In this document: piece by piece, positions 1 to 12,330 of the stretch
Layout: every line of letters starts with the position of its first letter
Numbering within the stretch: position 1 is the first letter of the stretch
Assembly (NCBI GenBank): GCA_026261815.1
Contig: JAMPIT010000437.1
Coordinates: 6,522,001 to 6,586,000, forward strand
Length of the DNA: 64,000 nucleotides
Reading direction: 5' to 3'
Source: Monarcha castaneiventris obscurior
Lineage: Eukaryota; Chordata; Aves; Passeriformes; Monarchidae
Notes under the pieces: generated by a model
Database searches by the model: none
What the model saw: only the letters and a program-made list of their open reading frames with translations
Told to the model about the DNA's origin: nothing
Made by a program: the position numbers and the translations under genes

Positions 1-3000
1 GGAACCCATTAAGCTTTGTGTGGTTATGCAAGCTGATACAAATGCCTTATTAATTAGAAAATCAATCACGCTGTCCAGCTGATTGATGCTAATCCTACAC
101 CGAAAGGGGGGAACAATAGTATCATCAAGACTATATCATTTCTTCCCATTACAGGGAAGAGGACAAGACTGCATTTCAAAGTGATTCTGCTGTAATGAGC
201 TGCAAGAATATACACCATGTAGTAAGGGCTCTTTTAAGATGTGGCACATTATTTTGATCAATAATACTCAAATTCATTCTGGATCCTGAATCTAAGGAAA
301 TTTCAAATGAAGATTAAAGGAAATTATAATATGATCAGAGATGATCACAGAGGAGAGCTGTAATTAACCAAGGGGCAGCATTAATAAATAGGAATGAGCC
401 CAAACACTGTGAAATCAGAAAACAGCAAGAATACACTAAGGCTGCTGAAAGTCTTTCACTGCATCCAGCTAATGCATCAAAACCATAAAATATATTATTT
501 CTAAAAAATAAAATTGGTACCAGTTCAAAACCCTAACGTCAGGCAACCATAGCATGATAATTGAAGGACCCAGTTGATTCTTCACCTGTCCCACATTATT
601 CACAGTCAGCCCTGCCAGCTTGAGGACTGGTAGCAAATGATCATAGCAGCCATATTCCTGCCATCCCAAAGCTGTGTGGCTGGCCAAAACCTTCTGAAAA
701 ATACAGGCAGGAATCCTGCTAAATGACTGGAAGATGACTGGAATACATGAGTCAGGCTTTGAAGAAGAAAATAGCTCATTATCATGTAAACGCATGTTGT
801 CTTGGTTCCAGGCTAATTGTTGTATAGCATATCCTATGTAACACAAGACAAAGCCCCAAGGCTCACAAGCCAAGGAAAATGCAAATTACACCATTGACAG
901 AGCTGAAGGCTCCATGCAACTTTAATGGAGGGGAGGGTGCAATGGTTTTGTGAGACAAATGAGCGGGGAAGTTACATGAGAAAGACAGAGCTCTCTAATA
1001 CACAGCTCGAGCAATAGGATTGAACAGGGCTGAGCAAACGTTCACCTTGGCCACCGAGGTCTAAGGATATTCACACTTGCAAACCCCACTATTACCATTC
1101 TGTGCCAGTGGTATTTAACATGGAATAATATCATGGAAATGCTCCACACTCTGGTGGCAGTTTCCTTTCTTTCACATCTTTATCACTGTTGTACAGGGAC
1201 ACGCTGAAAATTCAACCAGGATTTGGGCCTTTCTGGGCTAGAAAAAGTCCCAAAGGCATTCCTGCCCTATAGAATGACCCTGTACTGTGGGTCACATGGC
1301 TGTGCTGATACACACCCATACCAGAGGCTGGTTACTCCCAGAGGCTGGGATGTAATAGATCAAGGACCCATGTTAACTTTGAGTGCTGGTCTCCAAATCA
1401 GGGGGTTCTAACCCATGGTCAGGAGGTGGGATCCACCTCTGGGTTGCCCAGAACAATCTGCAAAGCCTCTGCCCACTGTGACATCGGGACTGCTGCAGTG
1501 GATGACCTGTCTGTCCAGAGATCCAGGCATTCCTACAAAACATTTAAAGGAGGTTGGAGATGAAAAAGTCACCCCTTTGGTGTGAGGAACAGGTCTTGAG
1601 AGAAGGAAAAGAGGTGTGAGGTGAACCACTGAAAGATAACAGAAGAAGCAAAAATTAGAACTGTTCAGTCAGGCTTCTAACTGATGCAAATCTGAATGAT
1701 TCACAAACAGAAATCCAGCTATTTCTGGGGAAAAGGCACTGGAAATGCTGGATACATAACGTGGGAAAGTGGCTCATCAAGTAGCTGTTACTCTTCCATG
1801 GCGAGGCCTGGTGAATTCTTTGGAAGAGCTTTGTAGAGGCTCTGGGGGGCACAGAAGTTTTGGAAAGGTTCTTGCTGCCTGCCACTGCCTCGCCTCATTT
1901 AGTTTCAGTATGAGCAGGCTCTCCACATGTCCTGGGACCAAACACCGAGTGGATCTCCGTGCTGTTCCATGTCCTGTGCATGCTGCAGCCGAGACATTTC
2001 CAGTTTCATAATGCAAGAATTCAGAAATAGATGTAAATTTACACGTTCCACTACAAACAGATGGTGTCTTTGGCTGGCTTTCGCTGTGTTCCTCGAAGGT
2101 AGCACTGGGTTGCAGAAGTCGATCTTCCTACAGCAATCTCTTCTTGCAGGGGTTTTGGGGTTTCTTTTGGTTTCCCATTCACATGGCACACTGGCAGGGG
2201 CTCAGTGAGCATGGGGGAATTGCCAACCTACTTCCCATGCCAGGAGATGTGATAACTGCTAGAGATGGCCACAAAACAAAGTTCTGGTTCTCACTTCTCT
2301 GTGGCACCCAGCAGGACTAGCGTGAGCAAAGAAGATACCAGGCCATATCCAGACTTTGTGGCTAACCTGAAGCTCTCAGGAGGAGAAACTGGAACTCCAA
2401 AGTCACCTCATTCTGCAGTTCTAGGGAAAAAACCATCAGAAGAAAAACACCTGCTAGCCCTGCTGATGCTGAGGATGTGACTGTAACACAGCAATATTTG
2501 GCCAGGTTGCAAAGGGGCCTTCTCAGTCCACAGCAGTCATTGGCTGCGAGGACGTGTTGCCTCTGGATGAGGACAGCTCAGGGGAATGGTCCTCTCAGCA
2601 GAGCACATTTTGGTCCAGCCCCTGCACAAAAGGTCATTCACAAGGAAATGGTATCTGGTAACATGCTCATGGGGAGATCTTGCAGCAGCTTCCTGTCTCA
2701 AGCACGGCTGCTTCCAGGGCTGGAGAGAGCTCAGCCACTTGTGGCCATTCTGGTCATCAGCCTTCGTGAACAATCGCTGCTTCCTCCTGCTTTCTGCAGC
2801 CACAAACGATTTCACTCGAGTGCAACAAACCCAAACCTCACAAAGAAGGTCCCTGCCCAGGATGAGGGGTGAGGGATCTCCCCACACTAAGAGGATGGTC
2901 CCAGACCCCAGCTCAGCTTTGTGTCCAGGGCCACTGGTGCTTTCCAAGAAACTCATTGTGGTCAAAACCCACATCTCTGCATCTCTTCTGATTCCCTTTG

Positions 3001-5160
3001 CATCCCCACACCATTTATCCTGAGTGGGATGAGCTGAAGCACAGATGCCAAGGAGCATTTGGAACCAGTGACAGCTTTGGGGAAACAGAGTTGGCTGAGC
3101 TTCTGGGGCTGGACACACAAGGGGAGTATGAACCCTTTGGATCACACAGTGAAAGGCTTCCCAGCAGTGAGAAACTCAGGCGAGGAATGATGTGGATTCC
3201 TTCAGCTTTTGAGCTGACACTGAATTTATTGGAGAGGAGATGAAGGAGAGATGGCAAGAAACAAGAATGACCCAGCAACAAATGCACTGGGGGAAGCAGC
3301 TCTGATTATTTCTCAGCCATTCACTCAGAAAGCAAAGATATGCAGCTCTTCAAGCAGCCTATTTAACACTGGCACCACACAGTAAAGGGAACCTCGCCAG
3401 CATATTTCACTAAAATACCTCTCCATCAGTTAATAATCATTCTCTGCACTTTAATAGTACTTCCCCTTCAAGATTTCCAAGCAAACCCATAAAAGTCAGC
3501 TCAATCTTGGGAGAGAAGTATTCTTAGAGATATTTTACATGCAGAGAGATGGAGAGATGGGGAGATGCTCCCCCAAAGTCCTGTATTCTTGCCCCAGCCC
3601 TGCATGACAGCAAGTCTTTATGCACAAAGTCAGATAACCCAGTGGCTGTTTGCATAATGATGGCCTGAGTTGATGGCCAAGCCAGAAATCAAATCCAGGA
3701 CTGGTGGATCTTTTTCACTGTTTTTCCCCTTCTAATAAAAATTTCCACAGATGCTGCGGATGAGAAGTTATATGCCAGATTCCAAGAATAAGCAAATTGG
3801 AAACAAATGTGCTGTGTGACCCAGTAAAGTGTGTTTACAAGAGGATAACTGCTACCATTGCTGTAGCACTGGTCTGCTGCACAAGGAGACCTGAAACTGG
3901 GTGAGCAGCACCCTGCTTCCCAATTCCCCCTGTTGCTGCTCTGTGGAGCTCAAAGGTGGCTTTTTCATGTGGGTCTATTGGCCTTTAAATAGCAACATCA
4001 AATACTGATGTTTCCCAAGTCAGAAGAATAGTCATCTTCCTTGATTTTTGTCTGTGGTCCAGCCAAAGAAATTTCCCAGGAACTGGGAAATTTGCTGACA
4101 GTGAAGCACTGTGGGGAGTCCAACAGTTTGGGTTCATATCTGAGCTCTCAAAGCCATGGCAAGGCCCACAAGAGCTTATGTGCCCTAAGCCCAAAGTGTT
4201 TCACAATTACCTTTCCATCCCAGCCACTCTGGAGACACTTCTGTCCACCTTCCACCCTCAGAGACAGGGAAGTAGGAAACCACACATATTTCTGGTACAA
4301 CTGGATGCAATCCCATATCAGAGAAAGCTCCTGATGTTTTAGTATTTAGCTTTAAAATATTTATATTTATTTAGCTGACTATAAAATCAACCAAAACAAA
4401 GCCACAAACGCATAGAGACATTTTCTCTCTAATGGAATTCTTTCTCAGGGAGCTGTCTTGTTTTGCAAAGTGAAACCAGAGGAGATCCAGAGGCCACTGG
4501 AAGATGCTTGAGAATATCATTAAGATGGTTTAAGATGCTGGGTCTTTGTCTAATAGTAGCATGCCATGCACAAAGTGTCTGAAGTCATGCTTTTGACAGA
4601 CTGTGAGCCAGGTTTTGAAGGCACCAGGTGAAATTGTGGTGTGTACTTGTGCTAAGGAACAGTTCTGTGTGTCCTTGATGTGACGGGGCTGCAGCCTTTA
4701 GAGATAAGAGGAGACAGACCAGCACAGAGCATCTTATCTGGTCAGGGTCAAGCCTGCTGGAGAGGACACAGTCAATATCAGAACAACATCCCACATGCTC
4801 AGTGCCTGGTGACACGCACAAATGGCATTTTTTAGCAGCACAGACATCCAACCCATCTTTTAATGTGCCGCCCGACCTGGCTGGCAGCCCATGGCAGGGA
4901 GCTCCCCAGCCCCACAGCCCTGCACTCCTTTTCTTCAACCAGACCGAAATAGGGCAGGAGAGGAAATGATAATGGGCTTTTCCTTGTTTTGATACAAATG
5001 GCCAGAGGAAGCACCACCTTTTAAATTAGCTGTCATTTGGGAAGCAGCCACAGGGCTCCCGGCAGAGTCACTCTGCCCCAGCTCTGCTCTACAACTACAA
5101 CCAAGGCCACCCGGACACCCGACACAATGTGATGCACAGATGTTGATAAATTCTCCCATG
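1..5160. other. Non-coding unique sequence, no gene seen
   Basis: This stretch is mixed AT-rich (first 1.2 kb) and moderately GC-rich (1.2-5.1 kb) single-copy-looking DNA. Open frames here, including one of about 202 codons on the minus strand at 2537-3145, overlap open frames on the other strand and show no recognisable domain or repeated motif. I read them as chance frames in GC-richer DNA. No CR1 tail, tRNA or tandem array was seen. A hairpin at positions 61-87 is listed separately. Undetected exons of a larger gene remain possible, because short exons cannot be excluded by eye. Confidence 0.6.
61..87. promoter_or_regulatory. Inverted pair of PBX/HOX-like sites forming a hairpin
   Basis: ATCAATCA (61-68) and its exact reverse complement TGATTGAT (80-87) flank an 11-nt centre. 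The centre itself holds GCTG/CAGC arms, giving about 12 paired bases with one bulged C. TGATTGAT is a known consensus for PBX-HOX heterodimers, and a TTAATTAG homeodomain core lies just upstream. The inverted repeat is directly visible. Binding and regulatory function are inference, and the same symmetry could be a chance palindrome. Confidence 0.3.
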
Positions 5161-5520
5161 TGAAAAAAATATTAAGTCATTACAAACAAAACAGCCTCAT
5201 AAACAGGGCTTAGGAAACTATGATAAATCAAGTTCGTTAGGCAGCAGAGTTGGTACGAGCCGCTGTCTCAGCTAATGCAGATTGAGAGTTCAACACATGC
5301 TGCAGAGATCAGCATTTTAAACACATACCGTTTACCAGCCTTAATGAATACTAAAAGCCCAATAAGCAGGAGCCAGAGCCACTCAGACATGGTTTCATAC
5401 AGATGTCGGCAGCGTTGTCTTTCATTTTATTTGCTAATGAGTTATCGATAGCAGTAATTTGCTGCTGATAATGCTGCAGGTTATAAAAGAGAAAAATTAA
5501 CAAGTTCTGTTAAATGAGGA
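5161..5520. promoter_or_regulatory. Candidate conserved non-coding element (AT-rich)
   Basis: This AT-rich block keeps several CpGs in an otherwise CpG-poor window. It is dense in TAAT/ATTA cores, has a TTATCGAT motif near 5442-5449, and carries GATAAT and TTTGCTAATGAG-type words. Such composition is typical of developmental enhancers and differs from the GC-richer flanks. No open frame or repeat family explains it. Conservation is not visible from one genome, so the enhancer reading is inference. Confidence 0.3.
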
Positions 5521-7370
5521 AACGTTGTATGCCCTGCTCTGTCCTGGTGTGGGAGCTGATGCCAGGTGGAGCTGCAGGCAGCAAAGGCATCGGGGTGCCT
5601 GGTCAAGGCAGAGCCGTGGTGGTCACCGCTGGTCACCACTGGAATGCTCGGATGTGACCCCGGGCAGAGCTGCTTCCCCCAGCAAGGAGGGAAGTGATGA
5701 ATCAGCTGCTGTTAGCGTGGCTCTAAGTACTGCTGGAAGGGTGGAAAGAAGGGAAAAGGCCAAGTCACCATAATCTGTGCATAATAAAGCCACAGGCTGA
5801 CTCACTCTGCTACAGCATTAAGTGGGACTCCTTGTCCTACGTTACATCCTCGTTTAAGCTGGGGACTCTGCTAACACTGAGCTCTGGTCCTGGCCCAACC
5901 ACTGCCTTGCCCAGGTCTTGGCTGGCTTCCCTGTCACACAGTTGTAAATCCTGAACATCATCCTCAGCCATCTGTGGGAATACAGATACATTAATATAGG
6001 CACCAAGCTGCCCAGCTCCCTGTGAGAACTGATTTCATACTGTTTGAGAGGAGCTTCAAGGAGGCAACCCCAGACACATGCAAAATATTATTTTTACCCA
6101 TTACAGCTAATGGATAATATTTTTGATAAATGCAGAAGGCAAAATTACTCAATGCAGCATCTCTTTACGGAGGAGGGAAAGTGTTAGGAAGGCACGGGTG
6201 ACCTTTGCCTGAGAGGGGACAGAGGGGGACGAGGCATGGCCTGGAGGTTGGTGCCTTCAGCAGCTCCTTCCTGACACCTGGCCTCACATGCACAGTGATT
6301 TTTAGAAAATCTGCATCTGTTCATCAAGCTCTGAGGTAGCTGCTGTAAAACATCCTGCATTTTGTAGGTCAGCTGAAGTTCTGCTCTTTGCTAAGCACCT
6401 TGAGCTGCTGGGTAGGAGCAGCATTGATCAAGTGCCGGCTCAAACTGAGCTGGGCAAACCTCCAGCTGCACACAAAGTCAACCAGGTGCTGCCTGAAGGA
6501 AAACACTCTGGAATCTCAGCACTGGGTGCTGGCAAAGGAAAATATTATTGTGGTTGGTGGTGTTAATGAGGGTCCAACCCTTGCAGTCCCTCAGATAACA
6601 GGCGGTGAGTGCTGTGTTTGTGTGTGACAGATTGGCTGTGTGTCCCTGAACCAGTATTTCTGTAGGGATCTGACGTGTGCAGCAGAAACTGCTGCAATTT
6701 ATTTATCCCAGTGCTCATGTGCTCAGCACCTCTGTGGATGCAGGTCTTGGGCACTTGGAAAAGCAGGAGAAGCATTGCTGAGTTGCCCTATTTTCCATTT
6801 ATTTTTCTATAAAAGGCAGTCACACTGATCCACTTTTTCTCCACTGAAAGTGGATAGATATCCCTGGCTCTCAGCTGGAAAAGCCTGAGGAAAAATAGGA
6901 TCAGAGCATTTTACATTTTGCATCCAATGATCTTCAAGTCTAGTGCCTGGCCATGACAGTCACTGGCAGCTCCTTGGCACCAGAACTCTGCGGGATGCAA
7001 AGGGACAATCACTGTGACATAGAGAAAAGGAAAATAGAGTCACAGATGTCATCTGGGGGTGAGCAGGTTGCAGAAGGTTTTCCAGCCTGCCCACGCTGCC
7101 TGCCAAGCCCAGTCCGTGGCTCTCTGCCTGGCTGGCCCATGAGATGCTCCTTGCCCATTTCCCTGTTTTGTTCCGTGTTTCCCTCCAGCAGGATGAGCTA
7201 CATCCTGGGATGGCCAATGGAGAGAATCCCGTGGCTGTGCTGGAGCTGGGGTCAACTCAGCTGCCACTTTCTACCAACAAACCATGTCCAGATTGTGTCT
7301 GGAACACTGTACAGGAAAAAAAAGCAACCTCGCTGTGAGTGTGGGGGTTTTTCTCCTTCAGCTGTCTTCT
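5521..7370. other. Non-coding unique sequence, nothing recognised
   Basis: This is GC-moderate sequence with short open frames on both strands, none over about 143 codons and none with recognisable protein features. No CR1, LTR or tandem repeat was identified. An AP-1-like TGACTCA occurs near 5800. The stretch reads as ordinary bird intergenic or intronic DNA. Confidence 0.6.
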
Positions 7371-7960
7371 TTAATAGCTTTTAAATTTAATTCAGGCTAA
7401 TTAATGCATGAATGGTTATAGCTGTAGGTTTATAGGTTTAGGTGCCATTAGTTAAGCCCTGACACTATGGACTTCATGGAGGACCCCAGCCAGGCTGCTC
7501 CTTGCTGTCTGCACCTCTGCCACCACAGGGAAATTAAGGGATAGAGGGAGTTTGGATCAGAACCAGCAGGCAAGAGACAGCTCCCAAGTCCTAATTAAAG
7601 CCTGAAATCTTTGATTTTCCCTCCCCCATTTGCTGTTTCCATCATGATGCTTATGGAAATTAATTTAAAAGTATTGTGCAATTAAAAAAATTAATGGTTT
7701 CCTTCCTCTGGAATTGAGAGCTTTCTTCTGAGCAGGAGGGAGGGGTTTGTGAACATGTCATTCCTTTTTTGGGGGCTGAATAGAGGCTTCTATCCTCTCA
7801 TGTTTTAATTAATTTTTCTATAGTTGCTTCATTAATTGATATTTATGTATTGCTTGTTGTGCATAAATCCTGGAAACAGCACATAAGAGGATGTTCTCGT
7901 TACAGCTCCACAAGTGCTTGGCCAGTACTGGAATATTAATAGTTGGAGTTGCATGGAAAA
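7371..7960. promoter_or_regulatory. Candidate homeodomain-motif-rich non-coding element
   Basis: Two AT-rich cores stand out. The first holds TAATTAATGCATG at 7398-7410. The second holds TTAATTAA at 7805-7812 followed by ATTAATTGAT at 7831-7840 and a TTTATG word. TAATTA and ATTAAT words are binding cores for many homeodomain factors. The block lacks open frames in its AT-rich parts and matches no repeat I recognise. Calling it an enhancer is inference from motif density; chance AT-richness is the alternative. Confidence 0.28.
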
Positions 7961-8420
7961 GTACAGTTTGTTTCCCTTTCTCTGAGGTCTCTGTCCCGTA
8001 TGGTGCCTTCAGGGAATAAAGAGTTGCTTCAAGAAAGGCCTTTTTTGTGAGTGCTGCACTGTGTCTGTGGAGGGAAGTGCCCAAGTGATGGGGATGCAGC
8101 TGAGGCACAGCCTCTGTGGCTCTGAGTTTTGTAGGTCCTGTTAAACTGAACATGGACAGAAAGTGCCCTCATGTGCATGCCTTTCCTGGTCCTGCTGGCT
8201 GGTGGTCCAGCTTCCTACTGGGAAGGGCAGGCAAGGATCCAGGCAAGGCTTTTCTGAAGGATTTTATCTGCTCCTGTTTAGCACCTGTTTGCCCCTGGAC
8301 AGTTGTTTCACTCCAGAAATCTCTGGGGAAGTGGGGACCACTTTTGTCACTGCATGCTAAACCCTTATCCCCTCCGAAATCTGCTGAGAGCAGGCTTCAG
8401 CCCAGTAGCCTTTCCATCAG

Positions 8421-8484
8421 AGTGGCTAATTCAACCTGACCAAAAGTAATTTAGTGGCTAATTTAACCTTACCAAAAGTAATTG
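8421..8484. repeat. Tandem duplication, two 32-bp units
   Basis: Two adjacent 32-bp copies (8421-8452 and 8453-8484) each begin AGTGGCTAAT and contain CCAAAAGTAATT or its near match. I count two differences between units (C/T and G/T). The high identity suggests a fairly recent local duplication, possibly the start of a minisatellite. No function is visible. Confidence 0.85.
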
Positions 8485-10255
8485 TCCCTGTCTGAAGAGA
8501 AAAACAATTTTAAAAAACCCTCAGGGCCAACTCTGGGGCAGTTGCTCTGTGTCTCTGGGATCATGGCTATGGTTTAACAGAGCCTCCCTCCATCACCCCC
8601 AGGTGTCCCCCTGCCCTGAAGGGTGTGCTCCTGGTGTCCCTGTGCTCAGCCAGCCCTGGCCCTGGCCCCAGAGGCCCCAAAGGCACCAGAGCACAGCACC
8701 TGCCTGTGGGACCCCAGCTTGTGCTGACACTGCTCAGCGCAGGGGGGGTTCCCTACCCCTGAAAATCAGGGTCTGGTGCCTCTCTTCTCAGTGCTCACAA
8801 GCTGCTCCTAGGTTGGCATTTCTCTGTTGTCTCATGGCTAAAAAAATCTCACCCACAGAGCAATCAGGCAGTACCCTCTAAAGGCACGGGGCTGCTTGAG
8901 AGGCGAGTTATGATCTGCCTGTGGAGCTATTGTTATTTGAGATTTTATTAATCATTTACTACATTTTATGAGGTTAGTCACCTGCATCGTCTCTGTGCTG
9001 ACACAATAATTTACCACTACAAGGATGAAAAATAAAATAAAAGATCATTTACTGGCAGCTCACAATGCTCTTACCAGGTTACAAAGACAGCTGGTGGAGA
9101 GAGATTTCTGCTGGGGAATGAAAATAAAACAAAAAGGGATGATGAGGCACAGCCAAAAGGGTATCACTGAAGATCAGTTTTATACTGAAGCATGTGATAA
9201 TCAATTATTCAGAAATGTGGTGTTGAAGTATCTTTCCCCATGGGTTTATAAACCTCTCACTGGCTTAGCTCTGGTAACAGTTACCCAGAGATATGTAAGG
9301 GTATCTCTAGAAGCCACAAGAGTTCACTGATATGAGGCACGTAATGAAGATAAGGAGGACATTAGAAAGCACAGAACTACATCGTCTCCTGCTGTAAACG
9401 CACATTGCTCCATCAAGGTCAGTGGTATCTCCACCAGCTCTCTCCAGCTGGGGGTTGGACCCACAAGCTGTGACACAGGACTTGGAAAGGCACAGGCATG
9501 GGTGGGTCCGTGGTGGGAAAACCAGGACAATGACCCTTCCATGCGTGGGCAGGACACAGACACGGCTGGACACGCTGAGCCAGCAGAGTGCTGTGCCTTG
9601 CACCCAGGGGAGAGGAGATGGACGTGAGGCTCGAGTCTCCTTAAAAGCATTTTTCAAAATAATTGATGAATTATTTACCAACTGTAAATGGCCAGGATAA
9701 ATCTGCTGGTGAGCAGGAGCACAGCACAGTGAGCTCTGACAACTGACAATTTACAGCCCTTGGTAGACCACTGTTAAGGATATGACTCACTTAGCCTCCC
9801 CATACAGTACTTAAAGCATAACAAACAATGTCCCCAACCTCTTCCCATTCAGGAGGCCATCTCCTCCTGGCTCCCCAGGATTTGGCTCTCTGGCTTCTCC
9901 AGCAATGCCTGGCACTGAGCCCTGCCATCACTCACTGCTCCGGGCATTTCCCCGGTGACAGACATTTGCAGCCCCTGGCTCAGGACTGACACGGCACTGA
10001 AGTGTAGGATTTCTCCCTGGATGCAGCTGCTGAGGTGTTGGCAGCAGTGGCAGCCTCCTGACAGGGTGATGGGATGTGCACAGTGGCCACAGTAATGCTG
10101 GTGTGGAGCTCTGCCCCACCAGTCAGCCAAACACTGCTCCTCCTTACTGCTGCCTGTGAGGAGAAGTGACAATTTAATTTCCAGACTTACTCCAGGGGCT
10201 CCTCCTGCAAAAGGGGACGAGCAGCTTGGCTGCTGATGGTGAGGAAGGCATCTGT

Positions 10256-10271
10256 CCTGCCTGCAGGCAGG
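10256..10271. repeat. Perfect 16-bp palindrome
   Basis: The sequence CCTGCCTGCAGGCAGG equals its own reverse complement. About one palindrome of this size is expected by chance in a window this long, so no function is claimed. It contains a PstI-type CTGCAG centre. Confidence 0.8.
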
Positions 10272-10682
10272 TGGTGAGGCTGGGTGTCGGAGGGACAGAA
10301 ACCTGCTAAAACAGACAAACAGCCCTTCCCCCACTTAAAGCATGGATATAAAAATATGCAAAAGTCACATATTTTGCAAGTGCAGAGCATTCCTAGCAAT
10401 AATTAGCTTCTAAACATTCCCCTGTCCTGTATAATAAATGAACAGCATAGTAAATGTTATGAGAATAATTCATTATTCATCACGAATAACAAATGAAGGG
10501 AATAATTTACCATCCGCTAATCCCTAAAAGGGCCCCACTTCTTCTCTAATCATGTAGGGATGCTGAGTGCTGAGCAAGGGATCCCTGCTCAGCCACACAG
10601 GCCCCACAGCTGCTGCTGGGTGCATGCCCTGGCCTGGGGGCCAGCGCAATGCCAGTGGCTCTGTGACACAAACAGTGCAGAG

Positions 10683-10778
10683 AGAATCATGGAATGGGCT
10701 GAGCTGGGAGGGTCCCACAAGGATCATCAAGTCCAGCTCGCAGCCCTGCACAGAAGAATCCCAGCATGTGCCATGTGA
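10683..10778 (-). mobile_element. CR1 LINE 3'-end fragment
   Basis: The plus strand begins AGAATCATGGAATGGGCTG and continues with GGTCCCACAAGGATCATCAA and a CCCTGCACAG block. This is the reverse complement of the 3' tail of a CR1 non-LTR retrotransposon. The element therefore runs on the minus strand with its terminal repeat at 10683. Only about 95 bp remain, which fits the strong 5' truncation normal for CR1. The wording (CCCACAAGGATCATCAAGTCC) matches the copies at 55.3, 52.3 and 35.8 kb better than those at 15.1 and 29.6 kb. No coding part survives. Confidence 0.85.
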
Positions 10779-11811
10779 GCTTTTGCATGGGTAGGGCTGG
10801 GGGAGCATCTCTGCTGTGCTGTCCACCCCAAGCTCTTTGCCAAAGCCGCCTCTGTCCCTGCATAACCATCACAGACCTGGGCACGTCACACTCCTGCAGC
10901 CCTGGCAAAGCCCCCAGTACAGGGCTGTGCTTTGGCTGTGGCAAAGGGCCCTGCGGTGACAAGCAGCAATCCAAGGCATGGCCACAGGGGTAAAAGGGAT
11001 GAATACTTTTTGGCCTCATCAGCTCCGTGGCACACACAGCACCTGTTCTGCCTGCCTGGCTGCACAGGGGGATGCTCTGCTCACACCACATTCAGCACTG
11101 CAGCCCAATCCAGCCTTGCTCCCTGCCACTATCTATCTTCCTCTTTACCTCCCTACCAGGAGCTGTCCTTTTTCTGTTTCACAATATCAGATTTCTTTTT
11201 GCATGTCCACAAACAATCCGTTCTGGTGACGCCTGTGTCCTTCAAAGAACACAGTGCTGGATCACTCCTCCATAGGATTTAACCCCCTGCCAAAGCCTCC
11301 CTCTTTTGCCCTTCTCTGGAGAGCTAAGAGCCCCCCTAATCCCTTTCCTTGGGAGCTTAACACTGCTGCCTGTTTGGGGGTAGCATTTGTGGCCTCATTG
11401 CTGTGTTATCTCTGCTGATTATTATTTGCTTATTGCTCTTCCCTCTCTTGTGTTCCTCCAGTGCTCCAGATGACAGACAGCACATAAATCACTGTAATGG
11501 AGCACGGCAGGATGAGATGAAGGTGTACAAATTGTCTGTGTGTGCATGCGGGCAGATAAGGAAAGTTGGAGGATCCTTTTGGTGCCTTCCAGAGGCAGAA
11601 GTCACACTGCACAGGGAACACAGGGCATCTGTGCTCCCAGCCCAGGCATCCCCTGCATCCCTGACCACTAAGGATGACCAAGAAAACACCCTGGAGAAAC
11701 AAAATCCCTTTAAAAAAATCTCTCCATGTACTGTGCTTGCCTGTCCTGATACCAGCAACCCCTCTAGATTGTTTCCACCAGTGATTTGTTAAAAAAACCA
11801 TAAATGCACAT
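10779..11811. other. Non-coding unique sequence, nothing recognised
   Basis: This is GC-moderate DNA between two CR1 tails. Open frames of up to about 129 codons (+) and 181 codons (-, 11430-11975) occur. The longer one starts inside the antisense of the neighbouring CR1 tail and has no recognisable domains, which argues for chance. No RNA gene or tandem repeat was noticed. Confidence 0.6.
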
Positions 11812-11972
11812 GACCCATCCATGGAAGTGTCCGAGGCCAGGCTGGATGAAGCTCTGAGCAACCTGGGATAGTGGAAGTTGTCCCTGTCCAGAGCAGGGAG
11901 TTTGGAATGAGATGGTTTTAAAGGTTCCTTCCAAACCAAGCCATCCTGTAATTCTATAATTCTGTGATTCTG
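11812..11972 (+). mobile_element. CR1 LINE 3'-end fragment
   Basis: Sense-orientation CR1 tail: a CCATGGAAGTGTCCGAGGCC block, AGCAACCTGGGATAGTGGAAG, then GGTTCCTTCCAAACCAAGCC, ending in three degenerate terminal units (ATTCTATA, ATTCTGTG, ATTCTG). About 160 bp of the 3' end remain, with no open reading frame of the element. It belongs to the same tail type as the copies at 15.1 and 29.6 kb. Several substitutions and small deletions indicate an old insertion. Confidence 0.9.
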
Positions 11973-12330
11973 CATGCACCTGGTAAATCTGAATATAAAA
12001 CCCCTGCATTATGATTTCAGGAAGTTATTATTTTTTATTCTAACCTTACACCTATAATATTGTTCCTGGATGTGAATAAGCACTGAAACATAAAAGGTTA
12101 GTTAAAAGCATCTGCCTATTACGCAGTAACTACCCTCAAGTGAATTTAGCTTGGTGAGTATGTTTAATGTTTTCCAATGATTCCAGCTCCAAGTTTTGCT
12201 AAACTTGCATTTTTTGAGACTATTTTTGAGTAAAGACTTCCATAGGATAATCAAGATAATGCCGGCAAACTGACTTTTGACCTACACTATCTCAAAATAT
12301 TCACAAACCCGCTGACTAACTGGGGATATT
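11973..12330. promoter_or_regulatory. AT-rich non-coding block, possible conserved element
   Basis: This AT-rich block follows the CR1 tail and contains runs of TAT/ATA words, a TGAATAAG word and several TTAGTTAA-like words. No frame or repeat explains it. Its contrast with the GC-rich DNA on either side makes it a weak candidate regulatory element. Confidence 0.18.

Larger units (their letters stand above)
7961..10682. other. Non-coding unique sequence with a GC-rich patch
   Basis: The stretch contains a GC-rich patch (about 8540-8760), a 32-bp tandem duplication (8421-8484) and a 16-bp palindrome (10256-10271), the last two listed separately. A 101-codon plus-strand frame at 9025-9330 has a fairly protein-like composition. 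It has no recognisable domain, no homology I can recall and no convincing splice context, so it is not called as a gene. Confidence 0.55.

Noticed and set aside
2537..3145. Minus-strand frame of about 202 codons
   Set aside because: Frames of 131 and 145 codons are open on the opposite strand over the same DNA, which points to low stop density in GC-richer sequence rather than coding.
9025..9330. Plus-strand 101-codon frame with protein-like composition
   Set aside because: No domain, no convincing acceptor or donor, and a length well within chance expectation.
11430..11975. Minus-strand frame of about 181 codons
   Set aside because: Its first 50 or so codons are antisense to a CR1 tail and the rest has no recognisable features.
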